Shown here: in pieces, positions 1 to 12,637 of the stretch
How the letters are laid out: each line of letters begins with the position of its first letter
Numbering within the stretch: the first letter of the stretch is position 1
Source: Panulirus ornatus
Taxonomy: Eukaryota; Arthropoda; Malacostraca; Decapoda; Palinuridae
Direction of reading: 5' to 3'
Assembly: GCF_036320965.1 (NCBI RefSeq)
Contig: NC_092231.1
Coordinates: forward strand, 544,197 to 608,196
Length of the DNA stretch: 64,000 nucleotides
The notes under the pieces: generated by a model
Told to the model about the DNA's origin: nothing
Seen by the model: the letters and a program-made list of their open reading frames with translations, nothing else
Databases searched by the model: none
Position numbers and translations under genes: made by a program

Positions 1-810
1 AGTCGTCCCCTGCTGGGGATCTCGCTAAGTAACCATTACAGTCGTCCCCTGCTGGGGATCTCGCTAAGTAACCATTACAGTCGTCACCTGCTGGGGATCT
101 CGCTAAGTAACCATTACAGTCGTCCCCTGCTGGGGATCTCGCTAAGTAACCATTACAGTCGTCCCCTGCTGGGGATCTCGCTAAGTAACCATTACAGTCG
201 TCCCCTGCTGGGGATCTCGCTAAGTAACCATTACAGTCGTCCCCTGCTGGGGATCTCGCTAAGTAACCATTACAGTCGTCACCTGCTGGGGATCTCGCTA
301 AGTAACCATTACAGTCGTCCCCTGCTGGGGATCTCGCTAAGTAACCATTACAGTCGTCACCTGCTGGGGATCTCGCTAAGTAACCATTACAGTCGTCCCC
401 TGCTGGGGATCTCGCTAAGTAACCATTACAGTCGTCCCCTGCTGGGGATCTCGCTAAGTAACCATTACAGTCGTCACCTGCTGGGGATCTCGCTAAGTAA
501 CCATTACAGTCGTCCCCTGCTGGGGATCTCGCTAAGTAACCATTACAGTCGTCCCCTGCTGGGGATCTCGCTAAGTAACCATTACAGTCGTCCCCTGCTG
601 GGGATCTCGCTAAGTAACCATTACAGTCGTCCCCTGCTGGGGATCTCGCTAAGTAACCATTACAGTCGTCCCCTGCTGGGGATCTCGCTAAGTAACCATT
701 ACAGTCGTCCCCTGCTGGGGATCTCGCTAAGTAACCATTACAGTCGTCACCTGCTGGGGATCTCGCTAAGTAACCATTACAGTCGTCACCTGCTGGGGAT
801 CTCGCTAAGT
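1..810. repeat. 39-bp satellite array, 20 full units plus a 30-bp partial unit
   Basis: The unit is exactly 39 bp and repeats from base 1 with no indels; the 21st unit stops after 30 bp at 810, where unique sequence begins. The array probably continues beyond the left edge. Each unit holds a short inverted repeat, TCCCC-TGCT-GGGGA. In units 3, 8, 10, 13, 20 and 21 the left arm carries a C-to-A change that breaks it. No coding potential is claimed. Confidence 0.97.
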
Positions 811-2996
811 CGTCTGTTTACATTCGGCACCGGATGATCCTCGTCGTATTTTGATGAGATTTTTTTTTTTCTAAATGAAGATAATTCGTTATTGCTATTG
901 GGATTAGGATAGGTTTTCATTGGTTCTTTTTTTTTTTTTTACAACAGTATTCGTTGCTTTACCTTAAATAACCCAATATTTTCCCAGGTCAGTTTATGTG
1001 ATATTAAGTAAGTGTTCCCGGTAATGCTCAACTGGTATGTTCGTAACCATAACTTTCATTATAAAGCACTTAAGTCATAAGTAACTATTGCCCAACCTTA
1101 GTTTTGATGTGGAGCTAAATTAATAGATTACCACTTGTATTTCCCCGGTACTTCTGCCGGCTGAGACCAGATCAGATTATGTTTATCATTCATGCTGGTT
1201 CTCAAGAAATCTATTAAAATTCTATCTTTGTACTGTTTGGTGTTCCGTGTTAGCTATCATCCTGCCAGCTAATGTGTAGGAAGGAGCGGTGAGCGAGCTG
1301 AGTCTTGCTATCCTTATCCATGTGTACATGTCAAGATTATAACTTACTATTACTGTCTTGACTCGGATAACCTCGCCATTAACCATCAGGTCGTTTGTAA
1401 TTTGTTTTATGACTCGTACACGATGTCATCCCTGCTGTAACTCGTTTATGTATGACGTTTTTCGGACATAGATTTTGGTTTTGACGATGCGGCTCTTTTG
1501 TATGGTGGAGTGACCTTTAATATGGCCTTTAAAGGGTCAGGCTGAAGGCAAAGCCATCATATTTAAGGAATGCACCTTATGCTCAAGGGTCGTTCTCCTA
1601 TGCTTCAGGTGTTACGTATCGATAGGAATAGTTAATAATTGCCAGACAGTGAGTTTGGATTGGTGGTGGGGCCTCGGGAGAAAGGAATTGCTCCTGATAA
1701 ATTTTGGAATTAATCGAATGTTTACCCAAGTAAATTAGACTGTCGCTCACTAGATGGTGCGATTACTGAGCAGAGGCTTAGCGCGCTTCGACTGCAAATC
1801 CTGATTAAAATACGTTCGGGAAACTATACGTTTGGTAGTGACGTATTAAACCTAAACGTCACTGTACAAAATCACTTTGTTTCTGTAACTCGTCTACATT
1901 TTCTTGTAGTTCAAGAAAAGAAAATCTTCAGAAACTGAATCAGGTTTTGGATTCCTTGTTGGTTCCACAGAACTCAGTGGTCATTGGATCCAGCTTATAA
2001 AGGAACCCTTGTTAGAATGAGTGCCTCTCCCCCCTGCCCGACCCTCCCTTAGGTCGTGGTCGGTGATCCTACCCGACCCTCCCTCAGGTCGTGGTCGGCG
2101 GATGAGCAATGCTTGAAGTTGTCTGGAGAAACTTTGTCACACATTTCTTACGTAGAGGAAGTTATCTGGCAAGTTTGGTGCAACTGCTTTGGCTGTTGCG
2201 AGGACCAGAAGCCATCCTCTGTTGTTGACGGTTCAGGATACATGGTAGGGACCATCCTCTGTTGTTGACGTTGGTTGTTCTTCCATCTGCTTGTAAAGTA
2301 ACAACGGGTGTGAGAAAAGTGAGGTTGTGGTTAACGTTGAAGATTTGTATAATAATTGTTTAGCGTTGCTCTGTGATAATGACTAATGGGAGAGAATTGA
2401 GAATTTGTATATGAATAAGTTCTGGCAGGATTTCGGTTACAACGAATATGGTAATCTTAGACATGTCGCTGGTAAATAGCAATTTGTAGATACTAGATGA
2501 AATTCTGTAATTTTAAGTTTGATGTCACGAGAATATTTTGATGCTTCAGGAAATTATGCTAATGAGCGAGTTGATATAAGTGACGCGTTGTTGTTACTTT
2601 ACGATGCATTGAACACTTCTGGTATAAGATATTGGCAAGGAGCCACGTCAACTCACGGGTTAAAACTGTATTGAGAAACAAACTCCAGCAGTTGTGAAGA
2701 GGTCGAAGTCACTGCTTCAGCACTGCCCTCAACACCACCTGCAATGAACGTCAAGTTTCCAGGGATAAACAGACTTGAGACGGAATGTTGACAGCAGTCG
2801 AGTCAAGTGTTTGTGTAATTACCGGCTCGTATGGGAGGTGGTGTGTACCTGTGTGTTTGGGGGGAGGAGGGAGGTGGAGGACGTAGCCTCACCAGCAGAG
2901 AGCAGGACATGAGGCACCAGCCGCCTACCCCCCACCCCAGCCGGTCCCCCCCTCCCCCTCCTCATCAGCTCAAGTGTTGACCCGCCAGCCACGCCT
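811..2996. other. Unassigned sequence with two small local duplications
   Basis: I see no supportable gene or known element. There are poly(T) runs near 860 and 930. Two short direct duplications occur: a ~33-bp one at about 2038-2100 (CCCGACCCTCCCT followed by AGGTCGTGGTCGG) and a 20-bp one at about 2210-2270 (ACCATCCTCTGTTGTTGACG). The 70-codon open frame at 2056-2268 contains these duplications and has no recognisable domain. Confidence 0.6.
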
Positions 2997-3064
2997 TTGT
3001 CCTCACCCCCACCTTCAGGCCCACCACACCGGCTGGGGGAAAGGGAACTTCCGTCTCCCCCACT

Positions 3065-3540
3065 TGTTTATGACACACACAACCCCCTGCCCACCATCAC
3101 TCCACCACCTGCCCACTATCAACATACCATCAACCCACAATTAACATTTCATCATCCCACCACCTGCATACCATCAACTCACCATCAACATACCATCACC
3201 CCACCACCTGTCCACCATCAACATACCATCACCCCACCACCTGTCCACCATCAACATACCATCACCCCACCACCTGCCTATCGTCACCCCTCCGCCTGCC
3301 CACCATCAACATATCACCACACCACCTGCCCACCAACAGCATACCAGCATATCCACCATCACCTTTACTCCTGCCCACTATCATACCACTTCTTACCAAT
3401 TATTATTAGTCCATCAGTTGCCTATCATGAGCCTCCCACCTGACATCAACCCACATCGTGACCACTATCCACCCTCCACTTACCTATTGTCAACCTGCCA
3501 TCAGCCCACCACTTGCCCACCGTCACCCCATCATGTGCCC
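3065..3540. repeat. C-rich degenerate minisatellite, about 33-bp period
   Basis: CCACCACCTGCCCACCATCAAC-type units recur imperfectly, with the clearest 33-bp period at 3170-3290. Because 33 is a multiple of three, a Pro/His/Thr-rich frame of 148 codons stays open over 2997-3443. Its 11-residue repetition simply mirrors the DNA repeat, so I do not call a protein. Similar ACC/CATC-rich repeats recur at about 40.9-41.9 and 44.0-44.3 kb. Confidence 0.75.

Positions 3541-3541
<1 letters not shown>

Positions 3542-3585
<44 letters not shown>
3542..3585. repeat. (AC)n microsatellite
   Basis: An uninterrupted AC dinucleotide run of about 44 bp. It abuts the 5' side of the tRNA-like SINE that starts at about 3590. 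Confidence 0.98.
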
Positions 3586-3587
<2 letters not shown>

Positions 3588-3589
<2 letters not shown>

Positions 3590-3770
3590 TTCATTGTATA
3601 GTGGTTAGCGTTACTGGCCATGAGTCAGCGCGAGTCGGCCAAGAGTCGTAACCGCACGGGTCGAATTCTGCCAGGGCGTGGCAGTCGGCCCATACCCAAC
3701 CTAGGCTTCTTTCTGCACTCTGGGGCTGGTCGATAATTAGGTATTTGGCTTAAACTGGTGCATGTGTATT
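3588..3770 (+). mobile_element. tRNA-derived SINE copy (SINE-t1)
   Basis: The head resembles a tRNA gene. An A-box-like TAGTGGTTAGCG follows the start and a B-box-like GGGTCGAATTC lies about 45 bases later, as in RNA polymerase III promoters. The body continues with GGCCCATACCCAACC and a tail ending around CTGGTCGATAATTAGG. A second copy sharing both the B box and the GGCCCATACCCAACC block is at 49191-49312, and a tail-only copy is at 46755-46857. It is unlikely to be a functional tRNA: the spacing is irregular and no clean cloverleaf is seen. The parent tRNA could be Glu- or Asp-like, judged only from the A-box context. Confidence 0.7.
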
Positions 3771-4361
3771 TGTGTAATTATTTGTATTGTTTAGGAAGTT
3801 TATCATTTTTATGGTCTCATCTCTTGAACGTTCTCTGTCATACAACTGTAAGTTGACGTATGCTGCCTGCATTTACAGTGTCCTCAGATATTCTGTTCGT
3901 TTCATCCATCACTTGTACCATAAAGTCCTTCTTTACATCTTTTAAAAAGTTTCTTGGTTAATTTCATGTTATGTCCTCTGCTTGCTCTATCCCTACATCT
4001 CTGTACAAGTGTTCACTGTCCACATCATTGATCCGTTTTAAAGTTACACGCCATTTTCATGGTTTAGTAATTTTGAAGGATTTTCATGATAAAGTTTTTA
4101 ATGTAATTCTGGTTTTGATATTGTTGAGTCTACAAACATTTTCCTCCTATTGCTGAGTATTGCCCCTGGCTGAGTCGACCTGCAGAGATGGTCAGGGAAA
4201 ACACGAGCACGAATATCTCTGAACATTTTGAACAGAGTTGTCCGACATTGTTTGTCAAGAGGTATATGGAAGCTCTCTGTCTCTCCCAAATTTGTTGTAT
4301 ATTTGATTCACTGCTTGAAATATGGTAACAAGGGCCTAATTCGAGAAACTTTTTCTTGATA
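3771..4361. other. Unassigned sequence
   Basis: AT-rich single-copy-looking sequence between the SINE and the 33-bp satellite. Short open frames on both strands (about 60 codons) overlap each other and show no recognisable motif. Confidence 0.5.
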
Positions 4362-5635
4362 CAGTGGGATCACTGCCTCTCTCGCCACTTGTCGCAGTGG
4401 GATCACTGCCTCTCTCGCCACTTGTCGCAGTGGGATCACTGCCTCTCTCGCCACTTGTCGCAGTGGGATCACTGCCTCTCTTGCCACTTGTCGCAGTGGG
4501 ATCACTGCCTCTCTTGCCACTTGTCGCAGTGGGATCACTGCCTCTCTTGCCACTTGTCGCAGTGGGATCACTGCCTCTCTTGCCACTTGTCACAGTGGGA
4601 TCACTGCCTCTCTTGCCACTTGTCACAGTGGGATCACTGCCTCTCTTGCCACTTGTCGCAGTGGGATCACTGCCTCTCTTGCCACTTGTCGCAGTGGGAT
4701 CACTGCCTCTCTTGCCACTTGTCGCAGTGGGATCACTGCCTCTCTTGCCACTTGTCGCAGTGGGATCACTGCCTCTCTTGCCACTTGTCGCAGTGGGATC
4801 ACTGCCTCTCTTGCCACTTGTCGCAGTGGGATCACTGCCTCTCTTGCCACTTGTCGCAGTGGGATCACTGCCTCTCTTGCCACTTGTCGCAGTGGGATCA
4901 CTGCCTCTCTTGCCACTTGTCACAGTGGGATCACTGCCTCTCTTGCCACTTGTCGCAGTGGGATCACTGCCTCTCTTGCCACTTGTCACAGTGGGATCAC
5001 TGCCTCTCTTGCCACTTGTCGCAGTGGGATCACTGCCTCTCTTGCCACTTGTCGCAGTGGGATCACTGCCTCTCTTACCACTTGTCACAGTGGGATCACT
5101 GCTTCTCTTGCCACTTGTCACAGTGGGATCACTGCCTCTCCTGCCACTTGTCGCAGTGGGATCACTGCCTCTATTGCCACTTGTCGCAGTGGGATCACTG
5201 CCTCTCTTGCCACTTGTCGCAGTGGGATCACTGCCTCTCTTGCCACTTGTCGCAGTGGGATCACTGCCTCTCTCGCCACTTGTCGCAGTGGGATCACTGC
5301 CTCTCTTGCCACTTGTCGCAGTGGGATCACTGCCTCTCTTGCCACTTGTCGCAGTGGGATCACTGCCTCTCTCGCCACTTGTCGCAGTGGGATGACTGCC
5401 TCTCTTGCCACTTGTCGCAGTGGGATCACTGCCTCTCTTGCCACTTGTCGCAGTGGGATCACTGCCTCTCTTGCCACTTGTCACAGTGGGATCACTGCCT
5501 CTCTTGCCACTTGTCGCAGTGGGATCACTGCCTCTCTTGCCACTTGTCGCAGTGGGATCACTGCCTCTCTTGCCACTTGTCACATTGGGATCACTGCCTC
5601 TCTTGCCACTTGTCGCAGTGGGATCACTGCCTCTC
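4362..5635. repeat. 33-bp satellite, 38 full units plus a 20-bp partial unit
   Basis: Units beginning CAGTGGGATCACTGCC repeat with exactly 33-bp spacing. The first unit starts at 4362 and the last at 5616, a distance of 38 x 33, so there is no net length change. Variation is by substitution only, mainly T/C in the TCTT/TCTC step and G/A in TCGCAG/TCACAG. Because the period is a multiple of three and lacks stops, several frames are open at once: about 431 and 343 codons on plus and 499 on minus, each with an 11-residue repeat. The substitutions change residues in the long minus frame, and no start, domain or splice evidence favours any frame, so I call it non-coding. Confidence 0.95.
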
Positions 5636-5733
5636 ACTTCTGGATCCTTAGTTTGTAAACAATGAAGACTTTGATAACCCCGTTGACTGGTATTAGCCGT
5701 TTTGTCAGATTTTTGACTGTTGACATAGTGATC

Positions 5734-5835
5734 AGTGTGACGACTCCGTTTTGCCAAGGTGTTCTGCCTGACTGTGACGTACACAGTGTGACGACTCCGT
5801 TTTGCCAAGGTGTTCTGCCTGACTGTGACGTACAC
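5734..5835. repeat. 51-bp perfect direct duplication
   Basis: Two identical 51-bp copies lie head to tail at 5734-5784 and 5785-5835, beginning AGTGTGACGACTCCG. The exact identity suggests a recent duplication. Confidence 0.95.
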
Positions 5836-5948
5836 ATTTTTTTTTGTGAATTCTGAGCAAATTAAACATGTCGACGGTAGAAAGATTTAATAAACTTACT
5901 GTCTTGAGCAAGTCATTAAGCAAGTGAGCGAAATGTGCATAGGAAGAT

Positions 5949-6352
5949 TACGGTATGTTACGGTAATGTGTGGTCACTGTGACGGTATGTCACGGTAATG
6001 TGTGGTCACTGTGACGTGTTATGGTAATGTGTGGTCATTGTGACGGTATGTTACGGTAGTGTGTGGTCACTGTGACATGTTACGGTAATGTGTGGTCACT
6101 GTGACATGTTACGGTAATGTGTGGTCACTATGACGATATGTTACGGTAATGTGTGGTCACTGTGACGGTATGTTTCGGTAATGTGTGGTAAATATGACGG
6201 TATGTTACGGTAATGTGTGGTAAATATTACGGTATGTTACGGTAATGTGTGGTAAATATTACGGTATGTTACGGTAATGTGTGGTAAATGTGACGGTATG
6301 TTACGGTAATGTGTGGTAAATATGACGGTATGTTACGGTAATGTGTGGTCAC
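5949..6352. repeat. Minisatellite with ~30-32-bp units, two unit types
   Basis: Units with the core TTACGGTAATGTGTGGT repeat about 13 times. In the left part the core is followed by CACTGTGAC; from about 6185 to 6330 it is followed by AAATATGAC or AAATATTAC. The last unit returns to the CACT form. Unit length varies by a few bases. Confidence 0.9.
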
Positions 6353-8237
6353 TATCCTAGAATTGGCACGTTGTCGTTAGATATTCGTCAGTATGACATC
6401 TTTTCAAATCTTTCCTATATATTACCGCTTACCGTTCCTAGCTGTTCCATCATCTTTACAAGACGTCCATGTGTACACTTTGCTAGTGTCTTTACCTTCA
6501 TTTGTTGTAGTCGTACACCACAGCAGAGGATCCATCATGGCCTCAGATGACGGGTGTGCGAGACGTGTCAGTTGATGATGATGAAGGTCTCCGTGTAAGA
6601 TGTTCCGTGTGGGTGAGGTGATACCATGTGATCAACTCTTGTCAGTACGCTTCTGACCTTTCGCTAATAAGATGGTAACAAGTCAGGGATATTCGTCATA
6701 AGTTTTATTACTAAAGCTAAAAGGAAAGGGATTTTCGAGGGAATATTTATGTTCAGAGGTGAAATCCAAACTCTTTTGTCAAGAGGTCACGGTGACCAGC
6801 AGTGTTCACCGCTCAACGATTGTGGCTGGCCATGGTAAGGTTCCGTGATGGTGGTGTGCTGGTGCCTGAGTCTGCAGCTTGGACAAGAATAGTTCACCAG
6901 ACGGGCAGTGTTGATGCTGGTTCTCTTTATTCCTCGGTGAAGGTTACTTCATTTGTGTATTGTTGTGAGATGGGAAAAAGTTAAGTTCTGTAGTTTTCTA
7001 AAACTATTTACCAAAGTTTTTTCACTAATAATACGTTGTATTTTGAGACCAAGATTAGTTAACTGATGTAAGGCATGTATTTTGGACAGCATTCACCGTA
7101 CATCTAAATGTTAACAATATCTTGAGAATACGACGTACTCGCAGCAGTTCCTTTCGATATTTTGGGAAGCTTCTTCTCTAAGATTTTAGAATTCCTTGTT
7201 GATCTCTGTCTGTGGTCGTCCTCGTCGTTCCTCACAGGATAGTGTATGATGTACATCGTTAAGTTTCATAGTTCTGTTCCTCATAGAAGTTGTATTGGGT
7301 ATAGAAGAGGAGGGTGTAGGCTCTTGCAACATGACCGATGTTGTATTGCATGTGTTCTGTTTGTTCTCCAGTGTGTATGCAATTTATCTTTGTAATGGAA
7401 CTAAGGAGAAAAGATATTCCCATTCGAAGAAGATACCATGATTGTATATTTGTTTCTAATTCGTGGAAGTTAATTTCCATCTTTAAACCGTGTTTAAGGT
7501 TTCACCTAAATAGTAGCTTCTTTTTTGCTTCGTTTCTTCCTATAGACAGAGTGGGACACAATGAGACGAGTCCAAACTTTCGGTCGTGAGTAGTTAGTGC
7601 TCGTGTTGCTGTTATTGCATTTCTGTGAAAGGACATTGGTCCAGAAGTCTGGTTCTTAGGCAGAACTCACTATCATGGTGTAATGACCTCGCGAACTTTA
7701 GTATTATGGTGGGAACTCAGGTATGTACAGACACGGGCATCATTATTTAGGAGGACGTGTTTTGGTTTGTGGTGATTTTTAGTTAAGCGAACTTAGGTAC
7801 ATTATTTTCTTGAATTTTTTTTTCATCTAAAATTGTTTCTTCTGTTCGTAGTGGTCCCTTTGTACTTTGTTCCTGACTTATGCTTTTCCCGACTTGTATG
7901 TGTCACTGAAAGTTCTTGGTTTTCATTATATTGAATATAATCAGAATCGCCACTTCTTCAGACGTAGGTTTTTCTTCGCTGAGTGACTTGCAGCTGCCTA
8001 GATGACGACTGTTCGCTACCGTCTCTTATAAAGAAAGCCCTGCTCTCGCTCCAGTTGGCGCCTTTTGCATTTTTCTCACTGGTACGTGTCTTGTGCATGT
8101 TTCAGATGCTCCTGAGGTCAGTCTTTCTGGAAATTCGTGTTTTTGACACTGGGAGGAGCGATTTCTGCGTGGACGCAAATGTTTCATTATTTTCTGCCAT
8201 GTTTACGTTTATTGCTGAAATTATTCCAATCAGTTTT
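6353..8237. other. Unassigned sequence
   Basis: No gene, RNA or known element could be supported on either strand. Small open frames, for example 94 codons at 7983-8267, are hydrophobic but have no family resemblance and no convincing splice context. Confidence 0.5.
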
Positions 8238-8390
8238 ACTAAATGTGTTGTATACCTCTGTATTTAGTAATTTGTACTGCGGTATTCATTAATGTAAACC
8301 GCTGTATTTATTGGTGTACTGCTACATTTGTTGTGTACTGCTTTATCCATTGATGTGTACTGCTATATTTATTGATGTTTAATGATATTC
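8238..8390. repeat. Degenerate short minisatellite
   Basis: About five diverged units of roughly 25-30 bp share TGTACTGC and ATTTATTGATG. Decay is substantial, and the boundaries are approximate. Confidence 0.6.
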
Positions 8391-8827
8391 CTGTACATGT
8401 TAAGACAATGAACGTGTCTGTCATCTACAGTATTAATGTTCTTGGTATGTGTCGTAACATCCATGTTGTCAACGCTGTAGAAGCAAGGACTGTTTCCCAT
8501 TATTTTACAAATGTCTGCCGTACATAGTTTTATTTCTGTGGATGTTTATGTAAAGGTTAGAGTTGTGCTGTCGTTCAGGCTGTGTCTAATCTGTTTTCGT
8601 CCGTGTGTGAGCACTGCCACCGAGTCTTGAGAACACGCAGGAATAAACAGCTGTTAGATGCATGATGAAATGGTGCTCCATGACACACTATGCCACCTGC
8701 ATTCCAGTTTAGTCATCGAGACTGAGATGAGAACTGATGGAACTATTGTAGGAGTATAGCAGAAATATCTGTTAAGTTGCATGGCCAAGGTGGAAAATAA
8801 AATAAGTTACAGGTTAAACCTTTTTAC

Positions 8828-9250
8828 TTTTTTTTTTCTTACGTTGAAGGCTCCAGTCACGGGCAAAAGTCCACATCAAGGCCGGGCCTTAATTGAAAAA
8901 TGAAAAGGTTAATGAAAGGGGAAAAGACGAGGGAAAGTATTTACGAAGTTTGGAGTAAGTGAAAAATCTGTTTTAGAATATCGTCATAGTTGTCACGACA
9001 GACACGAGAGGGTAGAGATTTCTGGAGCTTCGAGTTGTAGGGGGAGAGAGAGTTATTAGCAGCTGTATAAGGTTAATTCTCAAGTTACGACCAAGGTTCA
9101 AATGTGGTATCTGACGGACGAATGGAAAGATCACAAATGGCAGAGGTCCAAGGGAGCTGCCATGTTAGAAGGGCGATAGAGAATTTTTTCTTGTATGTTT
9201 TTTGAAAACTTTCATAATCCACGATGACTCATCGCAACGATGGCCCTCCG
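8828..9250 (-). pseudogene. 3' end of a Jockey-like LINE (ORF C-terminus remnant plus 3'UTR)
   Basis: Read on the minus strand, conceptual translation gives a decayed LINE ORF end with a LQKSLPSRV...NYDDILKQ block, comparable to the SLPSSVF..NYDL..FK block that ends Jockey-like LINE ORFs (family recollection). A 3'UTR follows containing GCCGGGCC's complement, TTGATGTGGACTTTTG and GACTGGAGCC, then an A-rich tail (T-run at 8825-8840 on plus). The same 3'UTR occurs at 31040-31200 (minus) and 59485-59555 (plus). Stop codons and frameshifts show it is inactive. The clade name is an inference. Confidence 0.7.
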
Positions 9251-9329
9251 TATTGTGTAATAGATCACAGAGCATCGAGGACAACATAGAACCCGTAATG
9301 TGTTATATGAATTGCTGTATTTTGATCCC

Positions 9330-9535
9330 AGAGAGCTCACAATAGTGGAGTTCTGAACGCTGATAGCCGTGGAGACTGGGCGTTTATAGCCGTGGAACCT
9401 GGTTGTTTATAGTGGTAGAGCCCCGAGCCATCATAGCGATGGATCCCCAGGTTTTCATAACGATAGATACCAGACGCTGAAAGAGGTGGAGATGAGGTGC
9501 TCTGTGGAGCCCCATATGCTGCAGCAGTGAGCCAC
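9330..9535. repeat. Degenerate ~30-bp tandem repeat
   Basis: Diverged units built on (T)ATAGC(C/G)GTGGA(G/A)CC recur about six times. No other function is visible. Confidence 0.5.
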
Positions 9536-12500
9536 GAGTGCTCCAGCAGTGAAGCAATCAGGGAAGGTAAGCTTTATATTTTCCGTGCGAGATTTATTTG
9601 TAATGCATAAAAAAATTTAACTTCCGCTGTTTTCTTTTATCTATTCTTATTATACAGCGAGCTATTTATAGTGACTTGATTTCACTGCACCAGTTTGCAG
9701 GTCAGAGGCTCTGTCACCATTTAGGAAGTCGTCTGTGTTATTGAAAGCTTGCATAAACTTCGTGCCCTTTAAAAATGCTTGAAATTCTGGGCAGTATCTG
9801 CTAGTTGAGTCAGTGTTTATGTCCTGGTGGTGTTGTAGACTTGCCCTCCTCTTCTCTCCTGAACTGAAAATCTATTTTATTTTTGTATTTGTGGTGCAGG
9901 TTTAGGTGACTCCGCAGGGCACGCCCCTGGAGGATAGCATGTCGACCCCTGCGCTACCGAGGGGGCTTCCCTCCCTCACCGGGACCCTACTGAATGTTGG
10001 GAAAATATTTTAGAGTCGTCGTCCCCCGCAGGAAATTGTCTTTATTTGATTTTATGTCCCGCTGTTTTGTAGTCTGAGGGTCGGCCGCGGTGGCCGGGTG
10101 CCCCGGGTGATACGTCCTGGGCCATCCGTCAGGATCTCCTCCTGCGGTATTAGGGTCATGTCCTCAATCCAGGTTTGTGCACGCTGCTGCATCCAGACTC
10201 ACATTTTAGGCTGATAAATCAGCAGCACTTGAGAGGGTTAGCACTTAAACTTGGTCCATATTTAAGCAAAAATCCAGAAGGGATGTGGCTAATATTTACA
10301 ACTCTTCCAGCCAGTAGGAAGATCAGTAGTTAATGGGCGTGGCCACAGCCACTCCATCTGCCCCACGGGAGGGAGGGAGGCATGCAGGCTGTCCTATCCC
10401 ATGTGAGGTGCATGTGGAGCGCTGCTGCGGCTCCTGCAACACGTAAGGATTGTTGTTTACGACTTGGCAGATGGTACCTCAACCCCACCTGTTTCGCTGG
10501 CTGTTAAATATGTCTGGTTACACTGATTTTGTTCATATTTCATACTATGTTTCTAGGTGGAGGTAATTAATCGTACCTCGCCAGGAATTTGAAGGCGCAT
10601 ATAGTGTTACCTTGTCTGTCTGTTAGCGTGTGCGTACGTACAGTACATACTGTACTTACGAACGACGGAGGTTTAGTGTTGACACTTCGGTTGGTTATTG
10701 ATTCATGTTTATCTTCACTGGGATTAGTGTGAGGTGAACGGGTTTATGTCTGGTATTGTACCAGTCATACCAGTCCTGTGGCCATACCTTCACTAACAGC
10801 AGTGGCCTCTTTGATAATGATGGATATTACGGACCAGGATATGACGCTCTTTATCGAATTTTTGTGCTTACGATGCTACTGTTGTAACCCCATTATACAT
10901 ACATTAAAGCATATGGTTTTGGCTGAAGTCCTTTCACGAGTGTAAAGAAACTGATAGTGCTAAGCCTTTGCCTTTATGGTATTACAATACTTTTCTCTTG
11001 TTTTCTAAGTTGAAATGAATATTCCATTATTTTCGCTCATAATGATCTATCCTGATTTGCATTTCTTCATTTTGCTTTTAGGACTTAGCTGAAGTTAGAC
11101 TTCACTAAAAAAGACCATATCATTATTACTGGTTTACTAGAAGACTTTCTTTATTTATAAACAGTTTTGACTTCATTGTCTCAATGAATTCTACGGATGA
11201 AAGTCCATAATTTTTGGTATCTGCAAGGGATATAAATCTGGTTTGTTTGTGCCTGAATCAAATACAAGATGAATAACAGTATGAGATGCAAGTACAGTTC
11301 CTTGTGCAGTAACCACAACCAGTTGTAATCTGCTAATCAAGTTTTTTTTTTTTCGTTTTGTTTTCTAGTTATTCCCATCCTACTCATTTTGTGTACAGTG
11401 ACGCTGTGGTCGTATTCATAAAAGGGTTTTGCAAAGTTTGTTGTTATAACGTGGGCATTTTGCTTGTTCTCCCGAGTCATTATAACTTACATGGAACGAT
11501 GGTCAACCGAGGGACATGATCTGCACCAGAAGCTCTCCGTCTTTGGTTAGATTTATTGTTTTTCTTGAATCATTGAACTTTGATATGAAAACCTTCGGAT
11601 GTTTTAACAATGTGACATCGTCAATGTTATGGGTTAGGTCAGAGATGAGTGCATCATGCCCAAATGTTGTACTGGTGTACGTGATGGTCGTATCGTCATG
11701 TTAGATAGGCTGAAAGATAAAAAAGACTTGTCCTTACCAGTCCGGTAGGAATGTGATAACGTGTCAAACACATTGTTCGTCCATACAGATTTGCTGTTCA
11801 CACTAATGCAATTAGTCTGGCCAAGGCAGCAGTTGGTGCATAAACCTGTGGGCGTTTCGCTTACATAGTCTCTCTGGCACTGGTTCTTTTTCTTATGAGA
11901 GAATCTTGCAAGTTTAATTGTTCACATATTGGTCTGATGCAGGGAATGTGTGGGTGTGTACTGGCATCATTGTGAATAGGCGAGGCTCCTTGATGCTTGC
12001 ACACTGTCTGTGTTAATCATTTTCGCTTCAGAGTCCGTATGAATTGGCGCATCGGATACAGGTATCAGCCACTTATTCACTCCCGTCTGCTGCTTTGCCG
12101 CTGTTTATTCTGTGTTTTGTGAGCATTGTAGCACCTTATTCCTCCCAACTGCGGCTGTGGAAGTGGCCTTCATGTGTCTGTGGCATAGATGATGTGCCGC
12201 CTCACGCGTCAGGGTACTGTAGCACTCACAAGGTCATCAGTCTAGAATCTTTTTCTTCATCTGCTACTGCTTTTCCCAGCTCAAGCTGCAGCTTTGTGAT
12301 TCAGCTCACTGTTGCCTTTCTTGGTTTGTAATACCAGACAGCTTCCTGAATTAGAAGAAGCAGATAATCTCGCTGAAGTTCTTAGTTCTTGTTTTTGAAT
12401 GTTATGATTGAATTATTGTGGTCGTTTTAAGTTTAGAGCTGATCATCTATATACAGTAAATCCAGTGAATATGCAAAACATATTTTAAAGTGGAATGCGT

Positions 12501-12637
12501 CAAGAAATCTCGGGAAACTCCTCTTTCGAATAATATTTTGGTTAGCAAAAAAGTCACTCGCGAATTGTGTAAAAATAATAGAAATTAGTATTTGATCCCT
12601 CCCCCTAAGTTTGATAATGGTAAGTATAGTAATGATA

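Noticed and set aside
1..810. CRISPR-like array (short regular repeats)
   Set aside because: There are no variable spacers; whole 39-bp units are repeated, and the genome is eukaryotic.
2997..3443. 148-codon Pro/His-rich frame
   Set aside because: Translation of a degenerate 33-bp C-rich minisatellite; no independent support.
3588..3680. Functional tRNA gene
   Set aside because: A- and B-box-like motifs exist, but arms do not pair into a clean cloverleaf and the sequence recurs as a dispersed element with a non-tRNA body.
4336..5835. Open frames of up to 499 codons with 11-residue repeats
   Set aside because: They are by-products of a stop-free 33-bp satellite, open in several frames on both strands at once; no start context, domain or splice evidence favours one.
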